From positions 179,330,437-179,394,436 of the forward strand of contig JARYHS010009186.1 of assembly GCA_031002005.1 (NCBI GenBank): DNA of 64,000 nt, in the 5' to 3' direction. The stretch's first letter is position 1, and the number at the start of each line of letters is the position of its first letter. Positions 1 through 12,569 of the stretch are shown one piece after another. The position numbers and the translations under genes were made by a program. The stretch is from Vandiemenella viatica (taxonomy: Eukaryota > Arthropoda > Insecta > Orthoptera > Morabidae). The notes beneath the pieces are model-generated. The model was not told the DNA's origin, ran no database searches, and worked only from the letters and a program-made list of their open reading frames with translations.

Positions 1-555
1 TTCTGTAACTCCTAGTGTGTTGCAAGGGATTTGACTTTTATTTTATACTCTACGACATAATCGGTTCAAAACATTATTTCTTCTCATATTCATCATGTAA
101 TCGGCAGATTCAGTGCAGTTATTTTCTGTATATTTCTGCTACTTCCAGTAATGCTTGTTGCATTATGTTTTAAATTGAGTATCCCAAAAAATGGTAGCTT
201 TACAGACCTTGGTATTAAATTGGTAAATTTTTGCTTTCTTGGTTGTTCTTAATTGATGTACAACAGCGGTGTGTTGTCATTTTTATTTAAGAAGAATTCA
301 GGTATATTAAAATAGCATCATACTACTGAGTACGGTTTTTAAACGATTTTTCCCTAGGCATATAAGCAAACATTTGTTTGGTTGTTATTTTCGCCGATTA
401 AAAGCACTTTTATTAATAAAATACCAGAATATATATTTTCAAAAGATACACAGAGTGATAGTTACACCAATTCACCATCGTTAGCATCAGCAGATATTAG
501 GTACTAGATAGGACGCTGAATTAAGCGAAAAAATTGAAACACGAAAACCGACGGC
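1..555. other. Unassigned AT-rich DNA
   Basis: No open frame of note, no repeat family recognised and no RNA gene seen. Composition is AT-rich, as in most of the window. Confidence 0.5.
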
Positions 556-695
556 CTTGCAATGCTCGAATCACCAACCGGCCGTCAAGATTTGGGTCAC
601 TTAAAAAAAAATATTTCCCATTCCTTGTCCTCAGTCCTTTCCCGCCTCTAATGGCCTCGACTTCGACAAGGCGTAAAGCAGGAGCAGAAGGGAAA
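556..695 (+). repeat. Degenerate SINE, tail type A
   Basis: The stretch carries the 3' body of the main SINE family: a CCCATTCCTTG block, a TTTCCCGCCTCTAATG block and the type A ending GACAAGGCGTAAAGCA. The tRNA-like head is barely recognisable, with only a GCTCGAATCACC remnant of the B box. Small open frames on both strands here are read-through of the repeat, not genes. Boundaries are approximate and no target-site duplication was found. Confidence 0.65.
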
Positions 696-699
696 CAAA

Positions 700-1220
700 A
701 TTGTTCTAAGAAATAGAAGATTCTGACAACAATGTGGAAGATCTGAAGCAAATTGTATTTATTTATTTTAAATGATTAAAGAGTGACGGAAACCGGTAGC
801 TGCATCTTCTGTGCTGTCTTCAAGTAGTATTTTACTAATCAAGTGCTAACATTTTTGTTCCTCCACTAATATCGACACATTACAGAATCAGAGATGACGA
901 AAAAGACCACAGTACCGATGATGCAAAAAGTTCATGATAGCTGGAGTTAGCTGGCAGATAATTTAGTATGGTCAATATACTTTAAACAGAGTCCAAGTTC
1001 TGTCTGAACTCATTACAAACATCACTATGTAATCAAATAGGCTGTTGCTGATTGCAAGGAGATTTCAAGTATGTCCAAAGGAAATGGCAGAATCAAATTT
1101 TCTTTTGAATATTTATCACCCATATTCATAGACCTGTCTTGCCAATTTATCTAAACTACAGGAACGATATTAACCTTCTCAAACAAACGTACCAACTTAC
1201 AGTGTTTCGTTTGTGGACAG
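700..1220. other. Unassigned DNA
   Basis: Nothing recognisable on either strand. Confidence 0.4.
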
Positions 1221-1221
1221 A

Positions 1222-1437
1222 GTTTGGTAGGTGAGCGATTTGTATTCTGGAGGATCCAGGTTCAAATCCTCGTCCGGCCATCTCATTTCGGTTTTTCCAT
1301 AGTTCCCAAAATTATGCCAGCTGAATGCCGGGATTGATCCTTCAAATGTCATGGCTGAATTACTTACCATTTCTTGTTCACAAAGCTCTTCGGCCTGTAA
1401 TGACCTCGAGGTCAACGAGGCGTAAAACAAAAACAAA
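1222..1437 (+). repeat. tRNA-derived SINE, tail type A
   Basis: An A-box-like GGTAGGTGAGCG is followed by a B box (GGTTCAAATCCTCG), then the family body (GTCCGGCCATC, TTTTCCATAGTTCCC, GAATGCCGGGAT, TCCTTCAAA) and the type A end TAATGACCTCGAGG ... ACGAGGCGTAAAAC with an A-rich tail. The promoter boxes imply an RNA polymerase III origin, as for all tRNA-derived SINEs. It is visibly diverged from the better copies at 33.6 and 40.6 kb. No clear target-site duplication was found. Confidence 0.85.
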
Positions 1438-1439
1438 AC

Positions 1440-2245
1440 TAATGTTTTTGGGGCAGAATAACATGCTCAAAATCATGTTTGGTTAATCGCTCGGATTTGC
1501 AAAGCTAAACACGAAATTCTGAGTTACTAATATTGATAATATTATATCATGGTTTTCAAAAACAACGGCAACAGGATGTTACACAGTGAGACATCAAAAT
1601 TAAATAAAACGCAGATTATTAAATTATTTTAACATGATCCTACCGTACACGGGGAAGCAAAAAGAATAAAAATAAATCAATATTATGGATATATAAAAAG
1701 TTGGTAAAGAAACAGACAGCGCAAATGATATAATTGATAAAAAATTGAATTGATACTATCCAATTTAAATGGTTTCTATTTTTAACCTTTTCGTAAGGTA
1801 AACAGGTCACTCTATTTGAAAGAATATATTACCATGTGACGGGCGATAATGTGTTCGATTTATATTCATGAGTCTGCAATAAATGAAACTGTGAAAAGTG
1901 GCTGTTATTTAAACGGAGGGAGCAAGAATTCTCTCTACCCGTTTTTTTTAACTCGAATAAATGCTGCACATTTATTAGAAACTTAGTGCAGGTATGAATG
2001 CTCTTTTTTGCTGTTTGCTGACTTTCTCGTCTTCTAAGGTCATCATCATTTTCTTTTCTTTCAGGGAAACTGATATTCTATGTAAATCCATCCTCTTTGT
2101 TCGTAATACAGTCAGACATCCATAAAACAGTAAAAAGTGAGTGTAATTCCTCGTAACTGTTTCTTTCCCTGAAGACATTTGTCAATATCCAATCGAAGAC
2201 TGAGGACTTAATTTTTTTGAGGGGGAGGGGGGTGGAACTTTAGAA
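1440..2245. other. Unassigned AT-rich DNA
   Basis: No supported gene or repeat. A 67-codon frame on the minus strand at 1975-2178 has no recognisable content. Confidence 0.4.
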
Positions 2246-2247
2246 AA

Positions 2248-2326
2248 TCAAAAACCTAAATCTGGATGGCCGGACGGGGATTTGAACCCGTGTTCTCCCG
2301 ACCATTATCGCTCGCATACTGGACTC
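2248..2326 (-). repeat. SINE fragment, tRNA-like head only
   Basis: In reverse complement the stretch reads as the head of the main SINE: an anticodon-arm-like GCGAGCGATAATGG, a GGGAGAACACGGGTTCAAAT B box and CCGTCCGGCCATCCAGATTTAGG. The 3' body is missing, so the copy is truncated. Confidence 0.75.
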
Positions 2327-2329
2327 GAT

Positions 2330-4490
2330 CCAAATACAAAAAACGGAAATTGGGTACGTCCTTTCTAGGGATATTTCTTTAGGATCTTTTTAGATAAAAG
2401 ATAAGAACACATATCTATAAATACGGATGATAAATCTCACTGAAATTATTCAATAAAAAAATTTCTCTATTATTTCCTTTTTGCCTTACGACATATTATC
2501 TCTGGTATATCGTTGGCTTGTACGTTTTCTTTGACAATAAAAATACACATTTACTCAAGAATAAACCGAAATTTGCCCTAGAAGATATCAACAAGACAAA
2601 GCTCATCACTCGAATAAAGAACACTGGTATTAATTTACATCTGCTAAAACGGTTAACAAATTATATACATTAGCATATTATTTTTATTTTAATTACTAAT
2701 ATAGCGTAGTTCTTCTTTGTTTTCTTTTTCAGAGGTAATTTGAATTTATGTTAGAGAAAGAGAATGTTTCGTGTTTCTCGTAATTTTCTACTAAATAATA
2801 CTATCGATCTTATAAATATCTGCAATTGAAAATAACAAAATTAATGTACAAATATTCCATACGGAAAGGCAAAAATTATCATGCGATAAAAATTTGTATT
2901 ATAGTTTACCACATTGTTTATTCCCCGCTTTTTTCCAAACTGTTGCTTCCAACTTTTCGGATTATGGAAGTATATTTATAACAAAAAAAGACTTTTCAGT
3001 TAGAAAATTCGAAAGCAAAGAGTGTTTTTCGTTCCTTTATGATAGTTACAACCTCAGGGGCTTTTATTAACTGAGGAAGTCCAACCAAAATAAATTTTGA
3101 ACATGAAGTATTTCTTGGGCTTCAGTTGTTCCCTACAATCTCTGGATGGAATATTCTACTTTGTGAAATAGTTCTTCTTGGTAAAACGTTTTACCTGTAA
3201 TTAAAATATTTCAGTAGGATTGTTTCAACGTAAGTTTTTAAACTATACTCTGTATTTCATTACCTTTGAAGAAAATTCCCGTTACTGGAATAATTACATT
3301 AGCGCAAAAATTTAGTGACGTGAATCATTAACAATTAAAATACAAATGATATACAGTTCATATGAAACAATACTTATCACGAGGAAGTAACATTAAACTC
3401 TATTCCTCTGTTGCTAGGCCGTCACTCCACTGCTAAAACTGAGGATTATTACTTAGCGTACTATTAAACTTTTAGAGATACACTTGAGAATTCTTGAAAG
3501 GTGCACAGTATACAACGACCAAACTTGGAGAAATATCCTCGTAGCTTTAAAAATCATAATTTATTTATCAACACAAATTTAAGAATACTATAGAATAAAG
3601 CTATATTCCTAATTAAAGGCGATGACATACGAAGTAGGAACTTAAATCAAACTGGTATTCATATAAATGTATTGAAGCATTTTTAGACAAATTTGCTGTG
3701 TCAAACCGTGTAAGTTGAAGTCGATTTTCCGCCTGTTTTCCTTGTTTGTAACGTAAATAAACAATGTGTTTACAGCTATAATTAATGTGTTTACACATTG
3801 AAGCACAACACACCATCTCTGACTTTTTATCTCATTTCATCAACGAAACTACCAAACGAGAAGTTTGCTTACAGCAGCAGTTGCTGAGAAGTGATGTCGC
3901 ATTTAATGAAATGTCAGCTATGTGCGCTTTGGCGACAAAGCTTAAATTGATGTAAAAGTTTCGGATTTTTGCGTGTTTACGTTAGTTTTAACTGAAATAA
4001 TATATATACGTATTGTTATAACTAACGAACAGGTACAATATTAACTATAATTTTAAATAAAAATGTATCCAGTCTTAAATTATGTTTACGCATAACTGTT
4101 TCCAGTAAAAGGACCACCGCAGTAGAAAAAGAAACCAGCGAAATAGAAACGAATAAGCATAGTAAAAAGTTATCACCCAGAATTCATGAAAAATTTATTA
4201 TATTTCATTTTTTATAACGGATCTGATCATTAAAAATGATTTTTTTTAATTCCTAGTGAATAAACGATATTTTATAATAGAGTACTGAATAATAAAACCA
4301 CCCCCAGCTATTTTGAATAAAGTTTGGCCTGTTATGATCCCACTGTAGATGATGCTTGTAGTATATGAGAAATAAAAGAGATGCCTCACGATCTCCATTA
4401 AGTATAAGCCAACCAAAAAACATCGGATAGTCAGAGTAAGACGCTGATAAAACGGAACCGATATAACGGAAGCTTTCAAACCAAGCTGTG
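2330..4490. other. Unassigned AT-rich DNA
   Basis: About 2.2 kb with long A/T-rich runs, no readable protein and no repeat that I recognise. Short frames at 3613-3816 and 4246-4561 on the minus strand have no domain signal. Confidence 0.4.
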
Positions 4491-4494
4491 GGCA

Positions 4495-4720
4495 GACACT
4501 CATCCCAGAGTAATCGACGCGGTGGAGTACGGCTACAACAGCGCGCTGCAGCCACTAACAATGGCGGCTGATATCCCTAAAAGAGGGGGGAGGGGGCACA
4601 CAAAGACTGCTGAGCGAGCGGCCTTGTTTTCTTTTCATAAGCAGAGTTTCATCAGGCTGTACGCACTGGTGCTGCAGCTGCTTTCGCTAACGAGAGGCCA
4701 AGCGCCTGCTTGCACACAAC
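4495..4720. other. GC-richer patch, unclassified
   Basis: The base composition rises sharply against the AT-rich flanks. It includes GCGCGCTGCAGCCACTAACA followed by ATGGCGGCTG, then a G-rich tract (AGAGGGGGGAGGGGGC). An 89-codon frame at 4522-4791 covers part of it but shows no domain. A similar block, ACGCACTGCAGTCACTCGTA followed by ATGGGCGG, occurs at about 20.57 kb, so this may be a dispersed repeat rather than an exon. Function is unknown. Confidence 0.35.
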
Positions 4721-4724
4721 GAGT

Positions 4725-6520
4725 GCGGAAATACCGTATTTTACCACTTCTCACAAGCAAATTTTTCGTCCCGCTTCGTTTTTCATTTTAATGCAGATAA
4801 ATAAAATGCGTAGTAATAGTAGTATTCCGACAAATTCCATCTGTTTGTGAGTAATAACATACTGTACTTCCAAATACTGCTGGTTCTAAACTCATTAACC
4901 TAGAAACAATTCTATCTATGAGAAATATCGGAAGGGGAATGAAATGACAGGATAGTAAATAGGCGATGCACAACATTAAGCATCATTCTCTTCCAAAAAT
5001 TCACTAAAATAACGTGTTACTTCGAGTCTTTTAACCACTGAACTGAATATTGTAAAATAACATCCAAGATTTGACTTTATTTTTAAACTGGATGTTTATG
5101 AGTTTGGTACAACAGAGTTTGTTTTGAGTAGAAGGTAGCTAAGCGATATCTGTGGAACCAGAGAGTTTAATTGGGAGTACCAGCCTTGGTGAAACAGAAT
5201 CTTTGGATGTGTAACCGAGAGACTACGCACATTGGACACCACTACGATTCAGTCGACTAATGGTTTATTAGATTATAATGTAAAGATAGAATAGTATTTA
5301 TTGGCTTTTAAGGTGACATAGCCAAAGGAATTACATAATATGAATTGTGAAATATCAGGTTTAAAAAGTGCAGCAAGATAAACGCAGTTTACATTTCTGG
5401 CTGCACGGCAGTGCTCCCGCCAAGTCGAGTGCCTACCCTTTTGTCGAAGTGATTGGGGCCATTCTTGTACCTCGAATTCTTCGGTCTTAATGACGCTACT
5501 TGCCCCAAATTTCTGCCATACATAAATGTATGTAATATTAGCAAGCAAACTAATCTTTTTTTCATTCCTATTCTTAGTTTGGATATTATTCACATGCAAT
5601 TTTCACCAATTTTGTCATTCAGTGACTCACTGACTGATGATCATCAAAACTTCCCTTAGTTCATAGACAAAGTTTTACCACTAGGATGTATGATAAGTCT
5701 TAATGTTGTAAATTTTTGTTTGTCTGTTCCTTACCTACTCCAAACCTCAGAACAAGAACTAATAACTTCTTTTCACTAAACAACGCCGCACTTGGCCTAT
5801 TTTTACAAGAATTGCTTTCTTGGTATGTAACTAACATTAAAGTTGCATTATAAACTATATTTCATATCAAAATATATTAAAGACGTCTTTCTGTCTATAA
5901 CTTGCGCTTAAACGTTATGGATGAATCAAATAATCACATTAAGTTGCAAATTTTGTAATCGCAAATTTCATCTTTTTCAATTTTGAAGATCACTAATTAA
6001 TTTTTACCCTATTGGTAAGAAATATTCCTATTCAATGCTTGCAGTAAATGATTCTTCCAGCCGTATCAATAAATGGTTATCATAAACATCGTACCTAATT
6101 ATGTGGCATGTCAGTCTGACTGTAGATCATGACGAGCTGTTTCAATGTCCCTTGACTATAGCGGGTCATGATTGCCTGCGACAGTTTAAGCCGTTCTATT
6201 CACCTCCCATTATGCTTAGGAGCCAGACACGAGAAGGTAAGCAAGTGGCATTGTTGTCGCCAAGGCATTATGGCGCCTCTACAGCGTGGTTATTACCGCC
6301 ATAAAGCATATTGTCTCCATCATATTACTGGCCCTAGTGTTCTGGTATCATTCGCAGGAGGTTTTCGAAGAGAAATAGACCTGACCAACAATATAACAAA
6401 GTGGTATTTGTTATTATTCCCGTTTCAGATCGATAACTATTTGACTATCCCAAGATCAGTAGTGTATAATACTTTTATTAACATAGGAATGCGGGGCTCA
6501 GTATTGAAGGGGCTAAAGTG
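4725..6520. other. Unassigned DNA
   Basis: No supported gene. The frames at 5273-5599, 5453-5659 and 6101-6521 have no recognisable domain and overlap each other on different strands or frames, as expected by chance. Confidence 0.4.
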
Positions 6521-6523
6521 AAA

Positions 6524-6542
6524 GACCCACGTGCCGTGGGTC
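6524..6542. repeat. Perfect short hairpin
   Basis: GACCCACG and CGTGGGTC are 8-bp perfect arms around a 3-nt loop, with a CACGTG E-box at one arm-loop junction. No element boundary or RNA gene is evident around it. Confidence 0.7.
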
Positions 6543-6697
6543 ATCGGTACGAGTACGGACGAGGTCATGGGTGTTTAGAGTAAGTGTTGTGTGTGTCGTG
6601 ATTTGTCCAACACCTCAATAATCATATAACATACTGGATGACGCATTAATCTATTCTTACAAAACGTTAATCTTGGTCACTGTGTTCTGTCACGCGG

Positions 6698-6731
6698 TGA
6701 CGTCATGATGTGACGCCATAGTGTGACGTCA
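6698..6731. promoter_or_regulatory. Array of three CRE-like sites at 13-bp spacing
   Basis: Two perfect palindromic cyclic-AMP response elements, TGACGTCA at 6698-6705 and 6724-6731, flank a one-mismatch copy, TGACGCCA at 6711-6718. The three starts are exactly 13 bp apart. TGACGTCA is the established binding site of CREB/ATF-type bZIP factors. Whether this array acts as an enhancer or promoter, and on what gene, cannot be read from the window. A tandem 13-mer of transposon origin is the alternative. Confidence 0.5.
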
Positions 6732-6734
6732 CCC

Positions 6735-8280
6735 AGTCAGATTTACAACTGCCAGATATATTATTCGAAATTAAGCGCATTTATAAACAAATTCTGTTTA
6801 GTTAACTAATGAGCTACCAGAACACGAAAAGAAAAAAACTATGTAATCCGTAAAAATCGACATAATAATTATTAGTTGCTTTTTTTAATTAAAAACCGTT
6901 CTATGTAGTTTTTTCTTATACTCTACAGCTCTACCGTTGTTACAATAAGCTAAGAAACATCTACATTACATCATTTTAAAGGTTTTGACCGTTATTTAAT
7001 GAAAATTGTTTTTAATTAGCAAAGAAATGAAGTGCCAAAATACTACGTTCAAGACGTGTTTTTTGACTGGCGTACGAAGTATTTATATTTGATGCAGATA
7101 TTTTAAGCCATCGTTATAGTATACTCGAAGAAATGAATTGCCGAAACACTTAGATAAAAGTATTTAGATGTCACTATATCAAACACATATAAATATTTCC
7201 AGTGAGTTAATTTAGATCGCGATACAGTGAAAGTATTCCTACACGGATAATAGAATCTGTGATTTTTAAACAGCAATACTGGTTGAAGTTGTTGGTAGGT
7301 TGAAATGCAGAAAGACCAGAACGACCAGAACGACAACTAACACAATTTTTTACTGAATTATTCACGATGAATTTAGTTTTATAAATAATTTAAGCTGCTT
7401 CCATTTGCGCTGTGTTAGTGAAGTTATTACTCCATACGGATGGAAATAGTCTCGTATTTACAGTACTGAATGAGGCCTGGACCAGGAATACAACCAATAT
7501 CGCGCAGTATGGTAAAAGGTTTTGGACCCCTAACTGTATTTTTAATTTCATTGGTTTCATATTTTTGACATAATTAATTCAGTGTAAGTTCCAAATGTAT
7601 CACTGCGTAAACTACAACCAAAATATGTACAACATTAAAAAAAAGGTTATTACTTATCAGGTAGCTGCTCATGCTGTGCATCCACCAGAAAACAAAGATC
7701 CTCAACAGGCCTACATAAACAAATCAGGCACGCGCCATTACAGTTCATTATGATACTAATCACCAGGATATAAACGTAGTAGATGAGACACTTAGTTTAA
7801 AAACCAATCCCTTGCATATTTTGATGTCGATTAAAGGAATTCATGTCACTAATTCTTCTATGGCAGTCATCCAATTCTAATTAAGTTTGTAACACTTCAT
7901 ACTTATGTGATCCATTAATGCATTGCACTATTATTGCTATACGAAAAAATAACCACAAGAAGAAAAACAAATGCTGCTTTTTTTTACATCTTATAAATTA
8001 TATTAGATGTATTTTTACCATTAGCTTTATAAATATAGGATATACTTGGTACCTGATACAAATTTCAAGATTAAAGATAATGGCTTTTTAAAAACAGATA
8101 TGGTCTAAAATTAAAAACTTTAATGAACGCTCACCTGTTTACTTTTTGGCCAAACAAAACATACCCCTTTCTTTCTCCTTAAATGTGTGCCCCCAACAGA
8201 ATGTAAAGTTACAAAATTTTAAGTACGATATATGATTTTGGATCCTTAAAACACATAACATTTAAATTAGAATTAATTTG
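6735..8280. other. Unassigned AT-rich DNA
   Basis: No supported gene or repeat. The minus-strand frame at 7103-7336 shows no domain. Confidence 0.4.
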
Positions 8281-8285
8281 TAAAG

Positions 8286-8440
8286 ATCGAGCGTGGTGGG
8301 TGAGTGGTAAGGCTCTGGGGAGGACGCAGATTCGAATCGCCATCCAGCCATACAGATTTGGATTTCCCAAAATCGCTCTAGGTGAATGCCGGGATAGCTT
8401 CTAACGCCATGGCCGAATTCGTTACTCTGTAACTTATTTC
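8286..8440 (+). repeat. SINE, 3'-truncated
   Basis: The head begins GATCGAGCGTGGTGGGTGAG, followed by a B box (GATTCGAATCGCC), CCAGCCATACAGATTTGG, a CCCAAAATCGCTCTAGG block and GAATGCCGGGATAGCTTC, then GCCATGGCCGAATTC. The 3' tail block is missing. The 74-codon minus-strand frame that overlaps it is antisense read-through. Confidence 0.85.
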
Positions 8441-8538
8441 GCATACGAGCTAGAGTCTTTTGACAGGCGACTGAATGGTCGAACAATATGGATCCTTTCC
8501 CCTTTGGATACGGAACCAGAAAAAAAATCAGTTGAAAC

Positions 8539-8573
8539 TATTCAAAAAAATTTCAAATTATTCAAAAAAATTT
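8539..8573. repeat. Short tandem duplication
   Basis: The 15-mer TATTCAAAAAAATTT occurs at 8539 and again at 8559, a 20-bp period. Confidence 0.6.
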
Positions 8574-8900
8574 GTAGCATGTACTACAAACATTATCTTA
8601 ATATCTTTAAAAATTTAAGAATGTATATATGTTAGCATTGTAGAAGGAGAAATCTATTAGTATAGTGCAGCATCAAAGTGATTCTAGATATGTTATAATT
8701 AACTTTGGGAAACGTATGAAAGTAGAGTGCCATGCCATGAAAGTATAATACCCGCCGGTAATTCACACAAGTTGGTGCTAACGAAAAACACAAGAAAATT
8801 GTTACACTTTGGAAATTTATTTTTGCTGAATTTAAAGAGATATAATAAAGCCTGCAGCTTGACGCTGTTTTATTGTGAAAAATATTTCTTTTAATTCTGA

Positions 8901-8998
8901 GAGTGGCGGATACAGGATTTTTTTTTTGGAGGGGCTTGTGTGGATTTTGGTTAGAGGCGGGGGGCTTGAGTGGATTTTGGTTTTTTTGGGGGGGAGAG
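8901..8998. repeat. 30-bp tandem repeat in a G-rich, T-rich patch
   Basis: GGGGCTTGTGTGGATTTTGG at 8931 recurs as GGGGCTTGAGTGGATTTTGG at 8961 with one mismatch. The preceding GAGTGGCGGATACAGGATTT followed by a T run looks like a transposon terminus, but no matching opposite terminus was found. The 124-codon minus-strand frame through it is low-complexity. Confidence 0.55.
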
Positions 8999-8999
8999 T

Positions 9000-10605
9000 C
9001 AGCCAAGGGTAGTATTTACAGTATCCTCGGATTGCTGCTCCATTAAAAGATCAGCAGAGTTTTAAAAAAGTCACCAAAATGACGATGGTGGGGGTGGACC
9101 TAATACTTTTGGGGGTAGTGAATATTCTCTCTCAAGATAAAAATGAGAAATTTCTGCTGACTTCCTTTGTGCCGTTTATTATAATTGAGGCTAATTCGTC
9201 AGTCATAAGTAGTTATCGCCCGCAACATAATTGTAAGTAACAGTTACCAAGAGAGTAGTTTTAAATTATTACCAATTTTAGCATTCGGAATATGTAATGC
9301 AAAATACTGTCAACATCTTCCCAAACCTCATTTACTACTAGTTACAGTGCGTTGACGGTCTCTACTACTACCCATACGACATTATAAACAGAGTTATTTA
9401 ATTCGTGTAACGATTAATGTACTAGCACAATTTTCAATTTTTAAATCCCCTAATGCACTCTCTAATATATTTGTGTCTGCCACTGTAAACGATAACTCTG
9501 GTAGTAGAGTCCACATCTAATGAGAAACTTTTCAGAATTGTAGGCTATTTACCTGATGACATTCAGAATTTTGGCCCCATCAATTTTCAGCATACAAACA
9601 TTTTTCCCCCTCTAAAATGCAACAAGTTCACTACAGACTGGGGAGTAATCTGTGAAAAAGATAAAAAAACGCAACTTTTTGAAAGTGGTATCCATCACTA
9701 CAGTAGTCGAGATTTGTTGTGTTGCATGTTTTTCTCTTTTTTTATGGAACTATAAAATTTTTCTACCTTTTTTCATGATTTTGTATAGTTAAAGTATCAT
9801 GTTCAAAGTTTCTGTTTACAGAGAAAACGAATATAATACTCGTATTTAGTAGTAACATCTACCAGAATGAGTAGAAAAACCGAAAATGTTTATTAATGTC
9901 CACATATCGGAACATTGCAGTAGAAATGTTTCCAAGCACGTTTCACAACACTGCCCATTAATCCTCTGCAGATACAGAGAGAAATACTGCCATACTTCAT
10001 GTGCTATGGGCAAGGCCATTTATCTGCCCAGTAAAACACGTCATGGTATTTAAGTAGAACAAACAGTTTAGGGCTGTCTATATTTTACGATCCACTTCTA
10101 CAATGAGTTTTATCCCAAATTTTTAGTGAAACAATAAAAAATTGTCTTCTCGACTATGTTACGATGTTTGAATAAAGTTTTAATATCTGTCGGTCACATA
10201 CATAGAGCTGAAACGATAGATATATGTGTAAACCTGTGATATAACTTCTATATGTTTTAGTAGTTATAATTATTAGTATAAAATGATACGAAAGAAGAAA
10301 TGGCATTCACTGCTCACCAACGTTTTATGAGCAACCGTAATAACTGAATAAAAGAAAACGTTCTTTTTGTTCGTATTCAGAGGAACAAGACTAAATTTGT
10401 AAAAAAAAAAAAATAATTAAAAAAAATAGAAAAAAAATTAAAAAATTCTTTTTGCATGTGGTAAGCCGAGTATTATTCATAGGATTACACGGATACCTGT
10501 ATTTTTCTGACTGCTCATATAGCCTCCGACAATTGGGGGTATCTTAAAATAAACTTATGCTTCATATCTGCAAATGTTATTTAACAACTGTTCAATTTTT
10601 TTGGC
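9000..10605. other. Unassigned AT-rich DNA with A-rich low-complexity tract
   Basis: Nothing recognisable except a low-complexity A-rich tract at about 10400-10446. Confidence 0.45.
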
Positions 10606-10606
10606 T

Positions 10607-10812
10607 TTACCTCTTGTCAAGGTTGTTGAGGTTATTGGAGGTGGCACAGGACTGGTTGCAAGGAACGGAACTTGACCGTGGCCTTTTGAAAGAACCATCG
10701 CGGGATTTGTCTGGAGAGATTTGGAGAAATCCCAAATCTGCATTGCCAGACGGACATTCGAACCCGCGTCCCCCCGAATGCGAGGCCAGAGCGTTACCCC
10801 CACTTACGACGC
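10607..10812 (-). repeat. tRNA-derived SINE, tail type A, antisense
   Basis: In reverse complement the order is the full family plan: head with GGGGGTAACGCTCTGGCCTC, B box GGTTCGAATG-type, TCTGGCAATGCAGATTTGGG, CAAATCTCTCC, GGTTCTTTCAAAAGGCC, then CCTCAACAACCTTGACAAGA and GGTAAAGCC, the type A end. The 82-codon minus and 92-codon plus frames here are SINE read-through. Confidence 0.85.
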
Positions 10813-10814
10813 TC

Positions 10815-12365
10815 CTTAACAGTTCAAGAATTTGAGGATGTTGTAGGGCTACCTATAGTAGACATTAAATTTTAGTTTCCACGCTGCCAGCGTAGAAATT
10901 ATTGACTCTGGCCGCAGAAGCCTTAAATTGCTTTGACTGTTTTTACAAATAAGGGTATTCTTTCCTCGATCAACAGTTAGACTTTGTTGGTTCTTTAAAA
11001 ATCTTAATATGCATCTACCTTTCCTATATGTTTTCCTTATAAGAGTTTCAGAGATCAGAAACCCAACCCGGAAGTTAGTTCTTATCGATCTGAATTGATT
11101 GCAAGTTATATGCAAACACAAAATTATAGTTACTGATTATAATACAATTGAGGTATTGTGTAGACAGGTACTAATACGTAGAAGCGTGCGTACCAGAAGA
11201 CGGGATTTATGTTTAAGTATCAACTTGAAATTATATTTCTATGCTGATAGGAACGATGACGTATTGATACATTGTAAGTAACAATTATCTAATCCAATTT
11301 GATTTGTTTTACAAATAACAGTTTCAGTAACCTGCCGGCTTCAGTTTTGTTACCGATGATGATGACTATCATTTGAAGGAAAGCCTCCATAGATGTAATT
11401 TACAACGTACACTTGGAAGATTAGTGCTCACGCAGATCACTAAACAATATCCTCGTAGTGATCAAAACTACATGATACGGGTTCGTATGTATTGATATTC
11501 ACTGTCCATTTGCTTAAAGTATTTGTCTAGAGCTTAAAATTCGCCTGTAACATCTTAAACGTAATAAAATTTTCATGACTGAGTTGGGATTCAAAATAGA
11601 ATCACGATAAAGGCAAATTTCTTAAAGTGATATCTCATGGCTTTTTTGATTTCACAGTAACTTTGAGATATTGCTGTACAAATTATTACTTGTAGTAAAG
11701 ACATTCAAGGTGAAATGTACGTTAACCATTTCATTTTACTTTAGAAGCAGTTTATCAGTTAGAAAACTAACTTAATCCAAGTTTTATTGTTTCTTGAAGG
11801 ACTGTTATAGCGAAGCAACCATCAGTTACAAAATCCAACTTGATAATAATCGGTGACTTTCAAATCGTTATAAATTGTTTTATTCACAGCAGTAAAAGAT
11901 GGAAATATATTCAAATTTCCAAATAAAACGCAATTGGTTTGAACAGCGATTACATCGCTGTACTTCGTTCCCTTTAACCCACTAATCTGATTGACAGCGC
12001 ATGTTTCAAATAATATAATGTTAGTTTACATTCATGTTTTCCTTAATTTGTGGCACAGTTTACTTAAAGAATTTGTGGGAAAAAATATTTATTTTAAAGA
12101 GTTAAAAAATATTTTAAAAGAAACGTATTCCGCCTTATTTAACAATGCTAGCAAGGCTATGAACATAAACTGTTGTATTTCTACAGTATTTGGCAGTACT
12201 GAAGACTAATTATCTCCAATTTCTATAGTATGAAAGTCCTGTTAAGTGAGAAATCATGGCTGCTCACTTTGGTATGCGGTTACCAGCCGCAAGCAACTAT
12301 AGTGTCTCCTTGCTTAGCCGATGACTACTCTGGATTCCGAGCCTACTAGATGGCCTATCACCTGT
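10815..12365. other. Unassigned DNA
   Basis: No supported gene. Small frames at 10849-11121, 11099-11281 and 11991-12209 have no domain signal. Confidence 0.4.
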
Positions 12366-12528
12366 CCAAAAACTTAACTAGCAGCAACGTTCGCGACCGG
12401 GACAGATTTTACTGCGATGATGAGTATTCAATAAAGGGAGTTGGCTGGGGATACCTCTGCGAAATATTCGGTAGTTTACATTTATAGAGGTCTGGGCCAA
12501 TGGTCGAGAATATATCTCTGGTCGTTTT

Positions 12529-12544
12529 ATATATATATATATAT
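12529..12544. repeat. (AT)n microsatellite
   Basis: Eight AT dinucleotides in a row. Confidence 0.9.
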
Positions 12545-12569
12545 TCGTGGCTCTACACTTCGTCGGCAA

